From Muribaculaceae bacterium (lineage in GTDB: Bacteria > Bacteroidota > Bacteroidia > Bacteroidales > Muribaculaceae), in contig JAFSPZ010000001.1 of the NCBI GenBank assembly GCA_017451225.1, forward strand, positions 1 through 38,348: a stretch of 38,348 nucleotides of DNA. The letters run 5' to 3'. Positions 23,091 through 31,803 of the stretch are shown here, piece by piece. The notes beneath the pieces were generated by a model. That model saw nothing but the letters and a program-made list of their open reading frames with translations. It did not search any database and had not been told where the DNA came from. The translations under genes and the position numbers were made by a program. Each line of letters opens with the position of its first letter. Within the stretch, counting starts at the first letter, position 1.

Positions 23091-23807
23091 TTACTGCATG
23101 AAGCTCATGCTTTGCATTGCGCAAGAGAGAGGCGTGCTGATTAATCCCAAGATGATGGAAAAGATGATAGCCCATGCTCCATAGTCGCTCATCTTTTGAG
23201 CTTTCTCGTAATTGCCCTCTCTGTAGTGTTTCTTGGTGAGGATGGCAAAGACAATACCCACGATACCTGCAGGAGCACAGCACAGTACTGTGGTGATGAT
23301 TGCCCACACTAGGTTGGTGGGAGGGCATTTGGGAAGCTCCTCTTGGTTAAGTGGTGTGACATAGCCTTGAGGCTGCTGTGCCTCAAGAGGATAGCTTACT
23401 TGAGGCATTTGTGGTGGAGTTTCTTGCTCCATGGGTTGCTCTTGAGGCATCTCGGGAGGATTGCTCTCTTCCTCGGCAACAACTTCCACATCATCGTCAA
23501 CCTCTGGTTCTTGAGGCATCTCGGGTGATGCCTCTTGTTGGTCGGGTTGTTCCTGAGGCATTTCTTGAGTTTGCTCCTGTGGCAGCTCGGGTGCCTGTTC
23601 CTGTGGCATGTAGGCCACATGGTTGACGGCTGCTTCGCGAGCTCGTTGCAGCATGTCGTTAAGTTCGGGAACAGCAGTTATTTTCACCCAGTCGGGCAGC
23701 CCGCTGTGCCATACATAAGCCGACTCGTCAATCCCCATCGCTGCCATCTGCTCGAGCGACATGGGACCTTCTTGTTTTCCATTGTAATTTATCCAGTATT
23801 GCCTCAT
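23091..23807 (-). CDS. GYF_2 and CD225/dispanin domain membrane protein
   Basis: This 238-residue protein has an N-terminal GYF_2 domain (residues 1-50, YWINYNGKQEGPMSLEQM, WHSGLPDWVKI). A Pro/Gln/Glu-rich low-complexity linker follows (about 68-160, repeats of MPQEQ and EMPQE), then a C-terminal CD225-type region with two membrane helices (PPTNLVWAIITTVLCCAPAG, IVGIVFAI, and SDYGAWAIIFSIILGLIS). GYF_2 is a bacterial relative of a Pro-rich peptide binding fold, and CD225 is the family of eukaryotic IFITM proteins, which affect membrane stiffness. Role in bacteria unknown. It has its own promoter box TATCTTTG at 23837-23844 and begins the operon with DUF2752. Confidence 0.85.
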   Translation of the reverse strand: MRQYWINYNGKQEGPMSLEQMAAMGIDESAYVWHSGLPDWVKITAVPELNDMLQRAREAAVNHVAYMPQEQAPELPQEQTQEMPQEQPDQQEASPEMPQEPEVDDDVEVVAEEESNPPEMPQEQPMEQETPPQMPQVSYPLEAQQPQGYVTPLNQEELPKCPPTNLVWAIITTVLCCAPAGIVGIVFAILTKKHYREGNYEKAQKMSDYGAWAIIFSIILGLISTPLSCAMQSMSFMQ

Positions 23808-23836
23808 GTTATTGTCATTTAAAAATAAACTAACTG

Positions 23837-23844
23837 CAAAGATA
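23837..23844 (-). promoter_or_regulatory. Promoter box of the GYF_2/CD225 operon
   Basis: TATCTTTG on the minus strand, about 30 bases before the ATG at 23807, matches TAnnTTTG. Confidence 0.6.
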
Positions 23845-23885
23845 GTAAATAGTTTTCAGTTTTTAGTAATTAGTTGTTAGTTTTT

Positions 23886-24650
23886 TTAGATGGTGATAGT
23901 CTCGCTCAGCGAGAAGCCTTCTTCGCCACCGTGGGTTAGGTATCCCATTTGGTTGGTGAGCAGGATGGTGTCGCCCAGCCTTGTGCCTCGCTTGGCGTTC
24001 CAATGGGTGTGGCCGAAAATCCAGTAGTCGATGCCGCTCTGCTTGATGAAGTCCTCGAGATTGATGACAAATGCCGATGAGAGTCCATTGTCGGCATAAC
24101 GCGGATCTTCGGCGACGATGGGGCAGTGGTGGGTGACCACTACTTTGTGGGCGGCGGTAGAGTTGCTCAGGGCTTTCTTGAGCCAATCGAAGCACTTGTC
24201 GTGGGCGCGTGCATAGTCGGTGGCCAGCATGACGTGGTCGCCAAAGGCGATGCGGTGGCAATCGGTCATGTGAATTTGCACTCCAGCAAGGTCTTCATCG
24301 CTGACGCGCGTCCACAACGTGGAGAAAAAAAGCTCGGTGTCGCCCAGCGTGATGCTGCGGTTGTTGATATAGGTGACATTGCGGCGCAACAGATAGGTGA
24401 AATTGTCGAGGGTGGCGAGCACATCCACACGGTTGTAGTACTCGTGGTTTCCCGGCACAATGAAGGTGTGGGCATAGTGGTCGCTGCACCAGTCCCAGAA
24501 GGGGTGCTCATTGATGAGTTTCTCGCCAAAGAGCAGTATGTCGCCTGCTAACACAAGTATGTCGCCTTTGACTTCAAACGGGTTATCGCTCAAGAACTTG
24601 GTGTTGGCATCAAACTCCAGATGCAAGTCGCTGGCATATTGGATTTTCAT
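23886..24650 (-). CDS. Metallophosphoesterase
   Basis: This 254-residue calcineurin-like phosphoesterase has all the family motifs: D8-x-H10 (ASDLHLE), G36-D37 (LAGDILL), G67-N68-H69-E (VPGNHEYY), the VVVTHHCP His motif and the FGHTHW motif near the C-terminus. The two metal ions bound by these residues hydrolyse phosphoesters. Substrate is not evident; relatives act on nucleotides, proteins or lipid A precursors. There is no signal peptide, so it is cytoplasmic. It is 66 bases downstream of the large CGG-type protein, separated by a hairpin. Confidence 0.9.
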   Translation of the reverse strand: MKIQYASDLHLEFDANTKFLSDNPFEVKGDILVLAGDILLFGEKLINEHPFWDWCSDHYAHTFIVPGNHEYYNRVDVLATLDNFTYLLRRNVTYINNRSITLGDTELFFSTLWTRVSDEDLAGVQIHMTDCHRIAFGDHVMLATDYARAHDKCFDWLKKALSNSTAAHKVVVTHHCPIVAEDPRYADNGLSSAFVINLEDFIKQSGIDYWIFGHTHWNAKRGTRLGDTILLTNQMGYLTHGGEEGFSLSETITI

Positions 24651-24665
24651 GATTTATAATATAAT

Positions 24666-24696
24666 TCTGCACATCGCCAAGATGACGATGTGCAGA
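24666..24696 (-). terminator. Stem-loop between the 698-residue gene and the phosphoesterase
   Basis: Perfect 11-bp arms TCTGCACATCG and CGATGTGCAGA flank a 9-base loop. No U-run follows on the minus strand, so it may be a processing or attenuating stem rather than a full intrinsic terminator. Confidence 0.5.
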
Positions 24697-24716
24697 GTGT
24701 GAAATGATTGTCAAAA

Positions 24717-26813
24717 TTATTTGAAAGCCATGAAGCGCTTCAAGATGTCGCACTTGGTGACATAGTCGGGAGTGAGCTCGGGATGCTGATTGTTGAAGTC
24801 AACAAGGCGTGTCATTGAGCGGTAGTGTGGCACGTTTTCATCGAGAGTGTAGGTTGTCTTGTTGGTCTCCCAGTTATAATTTGGGATAAGGCAGTAGCCT
24901 GTGGTCTCACCAGTGATGAAGGTCTGTGCAAATACACACTTCTGCATCAACTCCAGATTTGTGGTGTTGCGCTCTACTGTGCGGAGCAGTCGGCGAGTAG
25001 TGCCGATGAAGTCATACTCGCTCTTGGCTGGCTCGGAGTAGACACCGTTGCTGTAATGCGCCAGATACCAGCAGTCGCCCTTGTGGCTAGCCTGATAGAG
25101 CAGGTTGGCTTTCTTGTAGAGAAGTTCGTTCTTTTGTTCGCCAGTAGCTTGGTTGATTTGCTCGTCGAGGGCAATCATGTCGCGGCAGAAGTCAAGCTTG
25201 GCATTGGTTTTAACCGGTGTGTTCTCGGCCTTGAGGAAGCTCAGGAACTGGCGTTTGATCCAAATTTCTGTGTTGTAATCCTTGCGAGCCATGTAGTAGC
25301 TGATGCCTTGTTCGGAGATGTAGCTTGTGGGCACTTTCTCAAGGTAGTTGATGGCACCTCTGAACTCGCCTTCTCTCACAAGCTTCGTGCCCATGAGGTC
25401 GTTGAAGTCGGTTGCATTGAAGTGGCATTCACTTGCCGCCCATTTCTCGAAGTTGTTGTGGTCACCTTCTCTGATGTAGGCGTCGAAAGCTTCAAGTTCG
25501 CTCGAAGAGATGTTGTCGAGCATCTCCACATAGGTGTAGCCCGAAGGCAGCATTTTAGAGTTGCCCATGCCGAGCAATGCCATGGCCAGATAAGGCTCTC
25601 CCCATTGCTGGAGTTGCGGCACGAGGTTGTCGTAGGTTACCCTTTCGATGACGTCGCAATAGTGCCAATCATTGTCATTCTCGTCGCTGGTGTTGAGACC
25701 AGCCTTGTCTTCGAGCCACTTGTATTCACCAAGCAGGTAGTTGTAGTAATCGTTGGTGGGTTGTGCGCTCTTGATGCTAGCTAGCATGAGGCAAGCGCGG
25801 GCATTGTCCTTCATGCGCTGAGTGCCGTCAAGATTCTGTGCGTTCTTAAGCTGAGTGATTGCGTCGTTCTGGTTTCCTGCCATGTAGTTGACAAAACCTC
25901 TTGCAGCTTCCCACATTGCTGGCGACTTGGTTTTCCCCTCGGCAAGCACTTGTCCTGCAAACTCGATGAAGTCATTCATTTCTTGCTCATAGATTCCTGT
26001 GGCTTCCACGTTTTTCATCACCTCGGGGTCGCTGCCGTTGTCGAGAGTCTCCTGAGTGTTGTTCACAAAGTCCTGAACGAGGAAGGTGAGGGTGTGTGAA
26101 TTGGGATTGGCGGCATATTCTTCCTTGATGCCTTTGAGGTTGCGTTTCTTGCGCACGCAGTACTTGATGCTTGTCATGTCGCCAAGTTCAGCATAAATCT
26201 CGCAAGCTTCATCCTTCTTGCCAGTGTTGTAAAGCGCTCCGGCATAGATGTCTTTCATCCAGCGCTTGTAGACGTTCTCCTTGAGTTTACTTGCTGTTTT
26301 GTTCCAATAGTTGATGTTGTCCTGATGCTTCTCGGTAGTCATGTTGCATCGCATGACCAGCAAAGCATACTGACTCTTGTATTTCGAGCCTTTGTAGGCG
26401 ATGGCTTGAGTTCTCACTTTCTCGACAGCTGCTTTGTCTTGGGCAATCTGTTCCTTGCTGGGGTAGTCCCAACGGTTGTAGGCCGAGCCGTCGTGGTTGA
26501 GATACTGAACCAGCAGACGCAGGTAGTTGAGGGTCTCCTTGTCGCCTCTCTTGCGAGCTGTTTCGATGATAATGTTGTCGGACTTGTCGAACTCTTCGGG
26601 CTTGGTGTATCCGAGACTCTCACAAGCATACTCGGCACTTTCTTTACCTGTGTAGTCTACCCAGTACTGCTTAGTGTCTTTCAAGAATGGATTATCCATC
26701 AAGTCGCGATTGAACACGCTGAACATGTAGTAGTTGGGCCTTACCCATCCACCACATGCCCATGACTGCAATGCTGCCATTGCAATCAAGCTAAGGACGA
26801 TATATTTTTTCAT
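24717..26813 (-). CDS. Large exported helical-repeat protein (CGG type), function unknown
   Basis: This 698-residue protein has an N-terminal signal peptide (MKKYIVLSLIAMAALQS, WACGG) with a Cys at about residue 20, so it may be a lipoprotein although the lipobox is weak. The mature part is alpha-helical, rich in Trp, Tyr and Asn, and has TPR-like stretches (AAGALYNTGKKDEACEIY, AARGFVNYMAGNQNDAITQL). The opening CGGWVRPNYYMFSVFNRDL resembles a widespread but unnamed family of secreted proteins beginning CGG. It overlaps the end of the upstream DUF3142-like lipoprotein by 23 bases, so the two are translationally coupled and likely act together in the envelope. Function unknown. Confidence 0.8.
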   Translation of the reverse strand: MKKYIVLSLIAMAALQSWACGGWVRPNYYMFSVFNRDLMDNPFLKDTKQYWVDYTGKESAEYACESLGYTKPEEFDKSDNIIIETARKRGDKETLNYLRLLVQYLNHDGSAYNRWDYPSKEQIAQDKAAVEKVRTQAIAYKGSKYKSQYALLVMRCNMTTEKHQDNINYWNKTASKLKENVYKRWMKDIYAGALYNTGKKDEACEIYAELGDMTSIKYCVRKKRNLKGIKEEYAANPNSHTLTFLVQDFVNNTQETLDNGSDPEVMKNVEATGIYEQEMNDFIEFAGQVLAEGKTKSPAMWEAARGFVNYMAGNQNDAITQLKNAQNLDGTQRMKDNARACLMLASIKSAQPTNDYYNYLLGEYKWLEDKAGLNTSDENDNDWHYCDVIERVTYDNLVPQLQQWGEPYLAMALLGMGNSKMLPSGYTYVEMLDNISSSELEAFDAYIREGDHNNFEKWAASECHFNATDFNDLMGTKLVREGEFRGAINYLEKVPTSYISEQGISYYMARKDYNTEIWIKRQFLSFLKAENTPVKTNAKLDFCRDMIALDEQINQATGEQKNELLYKKANLLYQASHKGDCWYLAHYSNGVYSEPAKSEYDFIGTTRRLLRTVERNTTNLELMQKCVFAQTFITGETTGYCLIPNYNWETNKTTYTLDENVPHYRSMTRLVDFNNQHPELTPDYVTKCDILKRFMAFK

Positions 26814-27825
26814 AATCGCTAGGTGTGTAATTGTTGATACTACTTTTATTTAAACTGTAAATTATTACTTGATTGTTGATGCCAGGTCGCTCGTGGCTTA
26901 GGGCATCATGCACTTGGACTATAGTTTGTGCATCGGGTTTAACCACCATGACAGTGTCGCCGGCATTTAAATAGGTGTAGCTGCTGTTGCTGCTCAAGTA
27001 GTTGGGCAGGTCGATGCTGCTGATGACAAAATATTTGTTCTCATCTACCTTGCGGTAGAGGGTGGTGTCGTTGAGGTCCTCGCTGTAGAGGATGTCGCGG
27101 AACTTGTTGCCGGTGTAGAGCAATTGCCACCCAAAGTTGGGGTAGGCGGCACACAACGGGAGTGTGTAGGCGGCAAGATTTTTGAGATAGGGCTCCACGT
27201 CGCGCTTGTCGAGGATGGGGTTGCGCTGTTTGCTGTTCTTGAGCTCGCCTGTGTTGTACATCATGAGCACGCCGTAGTCCACTGGAGGCGCTGGCATCGA
27301 CAGCTGGTGAAGCCTGATGGTTGCGCTTAGCGTCATGTTCTTGTCTTTGAGCAGTTGCCGCACTTGTTCAAGGAACTTGAAGTAAGCGTCCTGGGTTTTT
27401 GCTGTCCAGTCGCAGTCGATTTGCAGCTCTTTCACTCCCTTGATGTCGTTGGTCTCATTCATTTTGAGCACTCGGTCTACGAGTAGTTGCGCTATTGTGT
27501 CGAGGTTGTGCTTGCAGCACTCGTTCACGATGAAGATGGTGGGGATTACCTCGATTCCGCTGGGAATGGAATCTTCAAACCTGATTGTGGCATTGGGGCT
27601 AAGCTGTCGGTCTTTATCGAGCACAACGTCGAAGTATCGCACATACATCTTGCCCACCTTGTGCTGTTGCATGAACTGGCGCTCGGTGGAGTCAAGGTAA
27701 AGAGAGGTGCGCCAGTAGTAGACTGCAGGCTTGGCATTGTCTACCCACTTGCCCGAGGGCTTGCAGCTGGTTGCTGCAGCAATGAGAGCAAAAGTGAGAA
27801 GTAGATATGTAAAAGCTTTTTTCAA
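26791..27825 (-). CDS. DUF3142-like lipoprotein
   Basis: This 344-residue protein starts at a TTG (27825), giving the signal peptide (L/M)KKAFTYLLLTFALIAAATSC with a lipobox at Cys20-21. The longer reading from 28020 would start inside the aspartate aminotransferase terminator and upstream of this gene's own promoter box (27888-27895), so it is rejected. The body resembles DUF3142, a barrel-like family related to glycoside hydrolases: YYWRTSL, the strand GVKELQIDCDWTAKTQ with its acidic cluster, LSATIRLHQL, and VDYGVLMMYNTGEL. Substrate unknown. It overlaps the start of the large CGG-type protein gene downstream, forming an envelope pair. Confidence 0.7.
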   Translation of the reverse strand: MKKAFTYLLLTFALIAAATSCKPSGKWVDNAKPAVYYWRTSLYLDSTERQFMQQHKVGKMYVRYFDVVLDKDRQLSPNATIRFEDSIPSGIEVIPTIFIVNECCKHNLDTIAQLLVDRVLKMNETNDIKGVKELQIDCDWTAKTQDAYFKFLEQVRQLLKDKNMTLSATIRLHQLSMPAPPVDYGVLMMYNTGELKNSKQRNPILDKRDVEPYLKNLAAYTLPLCAAYPNFGWQLLYTGNKFRDILYSEDLNDTTLYRKVDENKYFVISSIDLPNYLSSNSSYTYLNAGDTVMVVKPDAQTIVQVHDALSHERPGINNQVIIYSLNKSSINNYTPSDYEKIYRP

Positions 27826-27887
27826 GAAAGTGGTTATTATTCTGTGAGATAAATATAGATGTATAACAAAACATCTCGCTTGCAATG

Positions 27888-27895
27888 CAAAGATA
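27888..27895 (-). promoter_or_regulatory. Promoter box of the DUF3142-like/CGG pair
   Basis: TATCTTTG on the minus strand, 63 bases upstream of the TTG start, matches TAnnTTTG. No clear -33 box. Confidence 0.55.
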
Positions 27896-27982
27896 AGCAA
27901 TATTTTTAAAATTAAGAAGGAAAAAGTAGGAAGTGTGAAGGAAAAAATGCAAAGAGCTACATTCTTTATGTTTTTCAGAAAG

Positions 27983-28021
27983 AAAAAATGAGACAAAGGG
28001 GTTGATTCTCTTTGTCTCATT
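27983..28021 (-). terminator. Intrinsic terminator of the aminotransferase gene
   Basis: Perfect 12-bp arms AATGAGACAAAG and CTTTGTCTCATT (27987-27998, 28010-28021) followed on the minus strand by a run of U. Confidence 0.9.
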
Positions 28022-28041
28022 TAGTGATTGTGTGGAGTAAA

Positions 28042-29235
28042 TTACTTCAGCTCGGCGAGTGCGGCTTTGATGCGTGCTACTGCCTCGACGATGTTCTCGT
28101 CGCTGGTTGCGTAGCTCATGCGCAGGTAGCCAGGGCAGCAGAATGCGTCGCCTGCCACGCTTGCCACGTGGGCCTTCTCGAGCAGGTAGATGGCGAGGTC
28201 ATTGGCATCATTGATGACAGTGTCGCCACAACGCTTGCCAAAGAATGCGTCAACCTTGGGGAACACGTAGAATGCTCCGTGAGGCACACGCAGCTCAATG
28301 CCAGGAATTTCCTGGAGCAGGCCGGTGATGAGGTCGCGGCGGCGCTGGAATGCCACGCGCATGTCCTCAACGCACTGCTGCGAGCCACGATAGGCAGCCT
28401 CGGCAGCCTTTTGAGCGATAGAAGAGGCACCGCTGGTGTATTGTCCCTGGAGTTTGTTGACAGCCTTAGCAAGCCACAATGGGGCTGCAACGTAACCGAT
28501 GCGCCATCCGGTCATGGCATAGGCCTTAGACACACCATTGATTACTGCCACGCGGTCCTTGAGCTCGGGGAACTGAGCGAGCGACTCGTGCTTGCCCACA
28601 TAGTTGATGTGCTCATAAATCTCGTCGGCAACAATCATCACCTGTGGGTGACGTGCCAGCACATCGGCAAGAGCTTTGAGCTCGTCGCGGCTGTAGATGC
28701 TGCCGGTGGGGTTGGATGGTGAGCAGAGTATGATAAGTTTCGACTTCTCGGTGATTGCATTTTCGAGCTGCTCGGGAGTAATCTTGAAATCGGTCTCGAT
28801 GGTTGCAGGAACGAGGACGCTCTTGCCGCCGCACAGGTTCACCATCTGCACATAGCTTACCCAAGCCGGAGTGGGGATAATCACCTCATCGCCTTCATTG
28901 ACGAGGCACAGCACGGTGTTGCACAGCGACTGCTTTGCACCATTGCCCACAACGATTTGCTCGGGAGCGAAGTCGAGATTGTTCTCATTCTTGAGCTTGT
29001 CGCTGATGGCTTGGCGTAGTGACAGATATCCTGGCACAGGCGAGTAGAACGAGAAGTTGTCGTCCACAGCCTTCTTGGCGGCCTCTTTAATGTGGTCGGG
29101 TGTGAAGAAATCGGGCTCTCCCACGCTCAGGTTAATCACGTCAATGCCTTGAGCCTTGAGTTCGGTACTCTTTTGCGACATCGCCAGAGTGGCCGATGGC
29201 GACAATGCTTTGAGTCGTTGCGAAATGAAATCCAT
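28042..29235 (-). CDS. Aspartate aminotransferase-like PLP enzyme (class I/II)
   Basis: This 397-residue fold I aminotransferase most likely moves an amino group between aspartate and 2-oxoglutarate. Visible: NLSVGEPDF near residue 35, the substrate-side NPTG at about 175-178, the PLP ring-binding D204 in VADEIYEH, the Schiff-base K237 in INGVSKAYAMTGWRIGY, and the phosphate-binding R244 after it. Length and motifs fit the 1-gamma AspC/AspB type of Bacteroidetes, which may also act on aromatic or branched substrates. It has its own promoter box (29285-29292) and a strong terminator and so is a single-gene unit. Confidence 0.92.
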   Translation of the reverse strand: MDFISQRLKALSPSATLAMSQKSTELKAQGIDVINLSVGEPDFFTPDHIKEAAKKAVDDNFSFYSPVPGYLSLRQAISDKLKNENNLDFAPEQIVVGNGAKQSLCNTVLCLVNEGDEVIIPTPAWVSYVQMVNLCGGKSVLVPATIETDFKITPEQLENAITEKSKLIILCSPSNPTGSIYSRDELKALADVLARHPQVMIVADEIYEHINYVGKHESLAQFPELKDRVAVINGVSKAYAMTGWRIGYVAAPLWLAKAVNKLQGQYTSGASSIAQKAAEAAYRGSQQCVEDMRVAFQRRRDLITGLLQEIPGIELRVPHGAFYVFPKVDAFFGKRCGDTVINDANDLAIYLLEKAHVASVAGDAFCCPGYLRMSYATSDENIVEAVARIKAALAELK

Positions 29236-29284
29236 AGTTGTCTTACTTTAAATTGTTTTTAGGTTTTATTGGTTCTTTGATTTG

Positions 29285-29292
29285 CAAAGTTA
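29285..29292 (-). promoter_or_regulatory. Promoter box of the aminotransferase gene
   Basis: TAACTTTG on the minus strand, about 50 bases before the ATG at 29235; a GTTG sits at the -33 distance (29314-29311). Confidence 0.65.
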
Positions 29293-29418
29293 CCAAGAAA
29301 ATCGCAATTCCAACAATTATTCATATTAAAAAACGGAAAAATATTTTTTTTCAAAAAAAGTGGCTGAATTGTGCAACTTTTTTGAGGGTTTGTGCGTCTA
29401 ACGGTAAAATGCAAAAAA

Positions 29419-30132
29419 ATGAGAACAATTAAGACATTAGCAATTGTTGTATTATCAACAGTATTATTAAGTTCTTGTGTGATGAAGAGCAACACCAGCA
29501 ACCACAAGACACAAGTGAAAAACATTGATCAGGAGACCACAATGAGCAGTTTTGACGCAATCAGCGTCGCAGGCTCGATGAATGTGGAGCTCATTCAGGA
29601 CGACAAGTACAGCGTTGTCGTTAAGGGTGCCGACAGCAACACCTTTGACAAACTTATAATCTATGTAGAAGACAACACGCTGAACATCGAGACAAAGAAA
29701 GCATTATTAGGGCTCATTGACGGCAGCTACGTGATGGGAGTTAAAGTCTATGTAACCACTCCCGAAATCAAGAAAATCTCGCATGCAGGCGCTGGAACTC
29801 TGGTTGCTAACAAGCCAATAGATGCCGAGCAACTCAGCTTGTCGATTGCTGGCTCGGGCGATGTGGCCTTCAACGACCAGTTAAGTTGCGCCGGCCTTAA
29901 TGTGGATATTGCCGGCACAAGCGATGTGACGTTTAAGCATCTCAAAGCAGGCAAACTGCGCACCTCGATCGCTGGCACTGGAAGCGCTGTTTATAAAGAC
30001 ATGGATGTGGACAACGCAATCAGCAGCATGGCAGGCACAGGAAAAATTGTGCTGCAAGGCAAAGTCGCGAAACACAGTGAGAGCATGGTTGGCACTGGCA
30101 GCATCGACACATCGGGGATTACACCCAAATAG
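29419..30132 (+). CDS. DUF2807 (auto-transporter adhesin head GIN type) lipoprotein
   Basis: This 237-residue lipoprotein starts at 29419 (MRTIKTLAIVVLSTVLLSSC, Cys20); the earlier in-frame ATG at 29392 would spoil the signal. The rest is a right-handed beta-helix of the DUF2807 type, with repeated turns ending in AGTG-like loops: ISVAGSMNVELIQ, HAGAGTLVANKPI, LSIAGSGDVAF, VDIAGTSDVTF, TSIAGTGSAVY, SSMAGTGKIVL, SMVGTGSIDTS. Such proteins are common in Bacteroidetes envelopes and have no known enzyme activity. It stands alone between the divergent aminotransferase and the methyltransferase. I see no clear promoter. Confidence 0.88.
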   Translation: MRTIKTLAIVVLSTVLLSSCVMKSNTSNHKTQVKNIDQETTMSSFDAISVAGSMNVELIQDDKYSVVVKGADSNTFDKLIIYVEDNTLNIETKKALLGLIDGSYVMGVKVYVTTPEIKKISHAGAGTLVANKPIDAEQLSLSIAGSGDVAFNDQLSCAGLNVDIAGTSDVTFKHLKAGKLRTSIAGTGSAVYKDMDVDNAISSMAGTGKIVLQGKVAKHSESMVGTGSIDTSGITPK

Positions 30133-30246
30133 GTCATGATTTCATCATCATATTTCCAGCTCCATGATTCTGTGTCAAAACAGAGTTGTGGAGTTTTTTT
30201 ACACCATTCAGGTCAAGAACGAATGCAAAAATCACATTATTTGGGT

Positions 30247-30279
30247 ATTGTGGCGAGTGTGATTCCAAGTGTAATTTTG
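30247..30279 (+). promoter_or_regulatory. Promoter of the methyltransferase gene
   Basis: ATTG at 30247-30250 and TAATTTTG at 30272-30279, spacer 21 bases, about 30 bases before the ATG at 30311. Confidence 0.6.
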
Positions 30280-30310
30280 CAACCGATTAACACATTAAAT
30301 CTATTGCAAA

Positions 30311-30922
30311 ATGGGACTATTAAAATCATTCTTTACTAATTGCGCCAATCCTCAAGGACGGATGGGGCGCGCGATGTTGCGATTTATGAACCTTTGTCAC
30401 GCTCCGTTGACAAACTGGGGTCTGAGTTTAATTGATTTTCAAGATGGCTGGACAATGCTCGACATTGGCTGTGGCGGCGGTGCTACACTGCGACGGCTGC
30501 TCAAGCGAAGCAAAGGCAGCCAGGTTTATGGTATCGACATCTCGCAAGAGAGCGTTGAGAAGGCAAGCAAGTTCAATGCCGAATGGCTTAACAAACGGGT
30601 GTTTGTGAGTCAAGGTTCGGCCGATAAGTTGCCTTATGGGGACATGAAATTTGACCTTGTCACAGCTGTTGAGACCGTATATTTCTGGCCAGAGCTGCCA
30701 GCATGCATGAAAGAGGTTGGACGTGTGTTGAAGTCGGGTGGTAGTTTTGCTATTATGGTGGAAGTTGTTGACTCCGACTCGAAATGGACCGACCTGTGTG
30801 AAGGCATGACCGCCTATTCTCCCGAGCAGCTGAAGAAGATGCTCGATGAAGCAGGTTTTGTAAAAACAGAAATCCACCGCAAGAAGCCATCAAACGCTAC
30901 AATCATTGGGATGAAGCCATGA
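30311..30922 (+). CDS. SAM-dependent class I methyltransferase
   Basis: This 203-residue enzyme has the class I Rossmann motifs: MLDIGCGGGATL (motif I, residues 49-60), VYGIDISQESVEKA (acidic end of strand 2), GSADKLPYGDMKFDLVTAVETVYFW (motifs II-III) and VLKSGGSFAIMVE. It resembles the Methyltransf_11/25 type acting on small molecules or lipids. The short N-terminal helical region (GRAMLRFMNLCHAPLTNWG) is shared with many Bacteroidetes paralogues of unknown substrate. It stands alone with its own promoter. Confidence 0.88.
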   Translation: MGLLKSFFTNCANPQGRMGRAMLRFMNLCHAPLTNWGLSLIDFQDGWTMLDIGCGGGATLRRLLKRSKGSQVYGIDISQESVEKASKFNAEWLNKRVFVSQGSADKLPYGDMKFDLVTAVETVYFWPELPACMKEVGRVLKSGGSFAIMVEVVDSDSKWTDLCEGMTAYSPEQLKKMLDEAGFVKTEIHRKKPSNATIIGMKP

Positions 30923-31012
30923 TGTGGCATCATTTTATGCAACTGAGTCGCACTTGTGAATGAGAAACTTTGTACTGGCAGAAAAATAATTCAGAGATAA
31001 AAAGAACAGTCT

Positions 31013-31792
31013 ATGACAACACTGATTATAGGACTTCTCATCCCTTTGTTTGGCACTATGCTTGGCTCGTCGTTCGTCTTTATGATGAAGGGTGAAATGT
31101 CGGTCAAGCTGCAAAAGGCATTGCTTGGCTTTGCATCGGGGGTGATGGTTGCAGCCTCGGTTTGGTCGTTGCTGATTCCCTCGATGGAGATGAGTGAGGC
31201 AGGGGGCGCTTGGGCAGTGGTTCCTGCCGCCGTGGGGTTCTTGTTGGGTATAGGATTCTTGTTGCTGATTGATGTGTTGACTCCTCACCTGCACATAGGA
31301 ACCGACAAACCCGAAGGCTTGCGTTCACATCTGTCGCGTACAGCAATGCTTGCCTTGGCGGTGACAATTCACAATCTTCCTGAGGGTATGGCAGTGGGCG
31401 TGGTATTTGCCGGAGCCGACAGTGGCGTGACCAACATCTCGCTGGCAAGCGCCATCGCAGTGTCGCTGGGGATAGCCATTCAGAACATTCCCGAGGGCGC
31501 TATCATCTCAATGCCGATGCGAGTTGCAGGAAACAGCCGCTGGCGATCGTTTTTTATAGGGTCGCTGAGCGGTGCAGTCGAACCTTTAGGAGCTCTTGCC
31601 GTGTTGTTGCTGGCTTGGGTGGTGATGCCTGTATTGCCCTATATGCTCGCTTTTGCTGCTGGGGCAATGTTTTATGTTGTAATCGAGGAGCTGATACCCG
31701 AAGCGTCAAGCGGCCCACACACTAATGTGAGCACCATTGGCTTTGCCATTGGTTTTGTGTTGATGATGGTTCTTGATGTCGTGATGGGATAG
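31013..31792 (+). CDS. ZIP family divalent metal transporter
   Basis: This 259-residue inner-membrane protein has about eight membrane segments and the ZIP metal-binding signatures in helices 4 and 5: H120-N-L-P-E124-G and Q157-N-I-P-E161-G. A His-containing loop (PHLHIGTDK) lies between helices 3 and 4. The family takes up Zn2+ or other divalent ions; ZupT-type proteins of similar length are close relatives. An AAACTTTG box, one base off consensus, lies near 30962-30969. The gene converges with mtgA and ends 11 bases from it. Confidence 0.88.
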   Translation: MTTLIIGLLIPLFGTMLGSSFVFMMKGEMSVKLQKALLGFASGVMVAASVWSLLIPSMEMSEAGGAWAVVPAAVGFLLGIGFLLLIDVLTPHLHIGTDKPEGLRSHLSRTAMLALAVTIHNLPEGMAVGVVFAGADSGVTNISLASAIAVSLGIAIQNIPEGAIISMPMRVAGNSRWRSFFIGSLSGAVEPLGALAVLLLAWVVMPVLPYMLAFAAGAMFYVVIEELIPEASSGPHTNVSTIGFAIGFVLMMVLDVVMG

Positions 31793-31803
31793 ACCGCGAT
31801 AAA

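Noticed and set aside
27826-28020. N-terminal extension of the DUF3142-like lipoprotein
   Set aside because: It would run through the aminotransferase terminator and the gene's own promoter and would put a good lipoprotein signal in the middle of the chain.
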